Source of the DNA: Cladopsammia gracilis
Taxonomy: Eukaryota > Cnidaria > Anthozoa > Scleractinia > Dendrophylliidae
NCBI GenBank assembly: GCA_022457155.1
Contig: JAJGOT010000037.1
Span: 831,501-895,500 of the forward strand
Length of the DNA stretch: 64,000 nt
Direction: 5' to 3'
In this document: in pieces, positions 63,589 to 64,000 of the stretch
How positions within the stretch are numbered: the first letter of the stretch is position 1
Layout: each line of letters starts with the position of its first letter
Notes under the pieces: model-generated
Database searches by the model: none
The model's input: only the letters and a program-made list of their open reading frames with translations
Told to the model about the DNA's origin: nothing
Translations under genes and position numbers: made by a program

Positions 63589-63796
63589 ACAGGGTTTGAG
63601 GGAGGGGGTATCAGAGTAGTGAGTGGGGAGGGACGTCAAATGCGGTTTTTCAGATACCTAAATAAGCCGCCAAACGCCCGAGTTACCGGGCCCCCAGGTC
63701 GAATGCAATGAGGCCTGGGGGCCCGGTAACTCGGGCGTTTGGCGGCTTATTTAGGTATCTGAAAAACCGCATTTGACTCCCTCCCCACTCTCTACT
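63589..63796. repeat. Right terminal inverted repeat (208 bp) folding as a hairpin
   Basis: Inverse of the left terminal repeat. Its internal palindrome runs from 63615 to 63796 with loop 63699-63713. The loop is in the same orientation relative to the element centre as at the left end, so there is no flip-flop between the ends. Confidence 0.92.
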
Positions 63797-64000
63797 CCCT
63801 GGGAATGAGGTTGTGAGCTACTTAGTGGTGGTGGTGGTCCACTAACCCACAGCCCAAACCCCAACCTAGATGACTAGGGGTTACTGTTTGTCTGATCTCT
63901 TCCCCTATACCAACCCAGTATGGTTGAACTTACCGACTGAAGGTTAATAAGGGAAATAATCAACAGGATTCTCAGAGGTGCCCGATCTAATCTACGGCAT
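63797..64000. other. Right host flank, no gene recognised
   Basis: It starts with the CCCTG duplication and the continuation of the interrupted repeat arm (GGGAATGAGGTTG). The rest includes a (GGT)n tract at about 63825 and no exon that I can support. Confidence 0.5.

Larger units (their letters stand above)
47153..63796. mobile_element. Polinton/Maverick element, 16.6 kb, full length
   Basis: Both ends start AGTAG(T/A)GAGTGGGGAGGGAG reading inward and are bounded by CCCTG (47148-47152 and 63797-63801). It carries the hallmark set of protein-primed PolB, RVE integrase, FtsK/HerA-type ATPase, double-jelly-roll major capsid protein and putative penton, with about a dozen accessory genes. Most genes are open, three have one frame break, and the termini are nearly identical, so the insertion is recent or the element was lately active. 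The adenain-type protease found in many Polintons is not seen. Confidence 0.95.

Noticed and set aside
47153..63796. Adenovirus-like or virophage genome rather than Polinton
   Set aside because: The RVE integrase, Polinton-type PolB with its long N-terminus, target duplication and cnidarian Polinton-type accessory proteins favour Polinton.

Overview
The window is eukaryotic nuclear DNA, most likely from an anthozoan cnidarian such as a stony coral or sea anemone. The evidence is short exons with GT..AG introns, animal gene families, a dense load of foldback (MITE-like) repeats, and a complete Polinton/Maverick element whose capsid and accessory proteins resemble those of cnidarian Polintons. 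The organism call is inference.

Host genes. CCNQ (cyclin-Q/FAM58A) lies on the + strand at 2500-13020 as six exons coding 247 aa. INTS3 (Integrator subunit 3, also the scaffold of the SOSS single-strand-DNA complex) runs on the - strand from 40294 to 14766. All 30 coding exons can be traced in frame and give 1042 aa. The two genes converge at about 13-14.7 kb. A third gene starts at 40594 on the + strand, divergent from INTS3 across a 299-bp shared promoter. Its first five exons encode a PCNA-binding (PIP) box and an acidic stretch, possibly the N-terminus of a BLM-type RecQ helicase. The rest of that gene is not seen before the window ends.

Repeats. Introns and intergenic DNA carry many foldback elements. 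These include four copies of one ~286-bp family inside INTS3 introns, one of which carries a second element nested in it, and a TTAA-flanked piggyBac-like MITE. There are also a degenerate Tc1/mariner transposase, non-LTR retrotransposon ends, tRNA-derived SINE heads and several minisatellites. One minisatellite multiplies the splice acceptor of INTS3 exon 23.

Polinton (47153-63796, 16.6 kb). It sits in the arm of a coral-type repeat and is bounded by 208-bp terminal inverted repeats and a 5-bp CCCTG duplication. Each terminal repeat is itself an ~182-bp near-perfect hairpin. Genes from left to right are: protein-primed DNA polymerase B (+); RVE integrase and a run of small membrane proteins, packaging ATPase and major capsid protein (-); a coiled-coil membrane protein (+); a 437-aa membrane-anchored protein (-); a putative penton protein and a membrane protein with PSAP and YPDL late-domain motifs (+); a VLTF3-like factor (+); then a YqaJ-type nuclease and two zinc-finger proteins (-). 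The ATPase, VLTF3-like and YqaJ genes each have one single-base frame break. No adenain-type protease is visible.

Regulation of the Polinton. Two promoter classes are readable. Replication and regulatory genes near both ends have a CAATTGAA box followed 15-25 nt later by a TATA-like box and the ATG. The structural genes and the integrase in the centre have only a TATATATA tract a few bases before the ATG. This suggests an early/late programme with early genes at the termini and late genes in the middle, consistent with a virus-like element that encodes its own late transcription factor.
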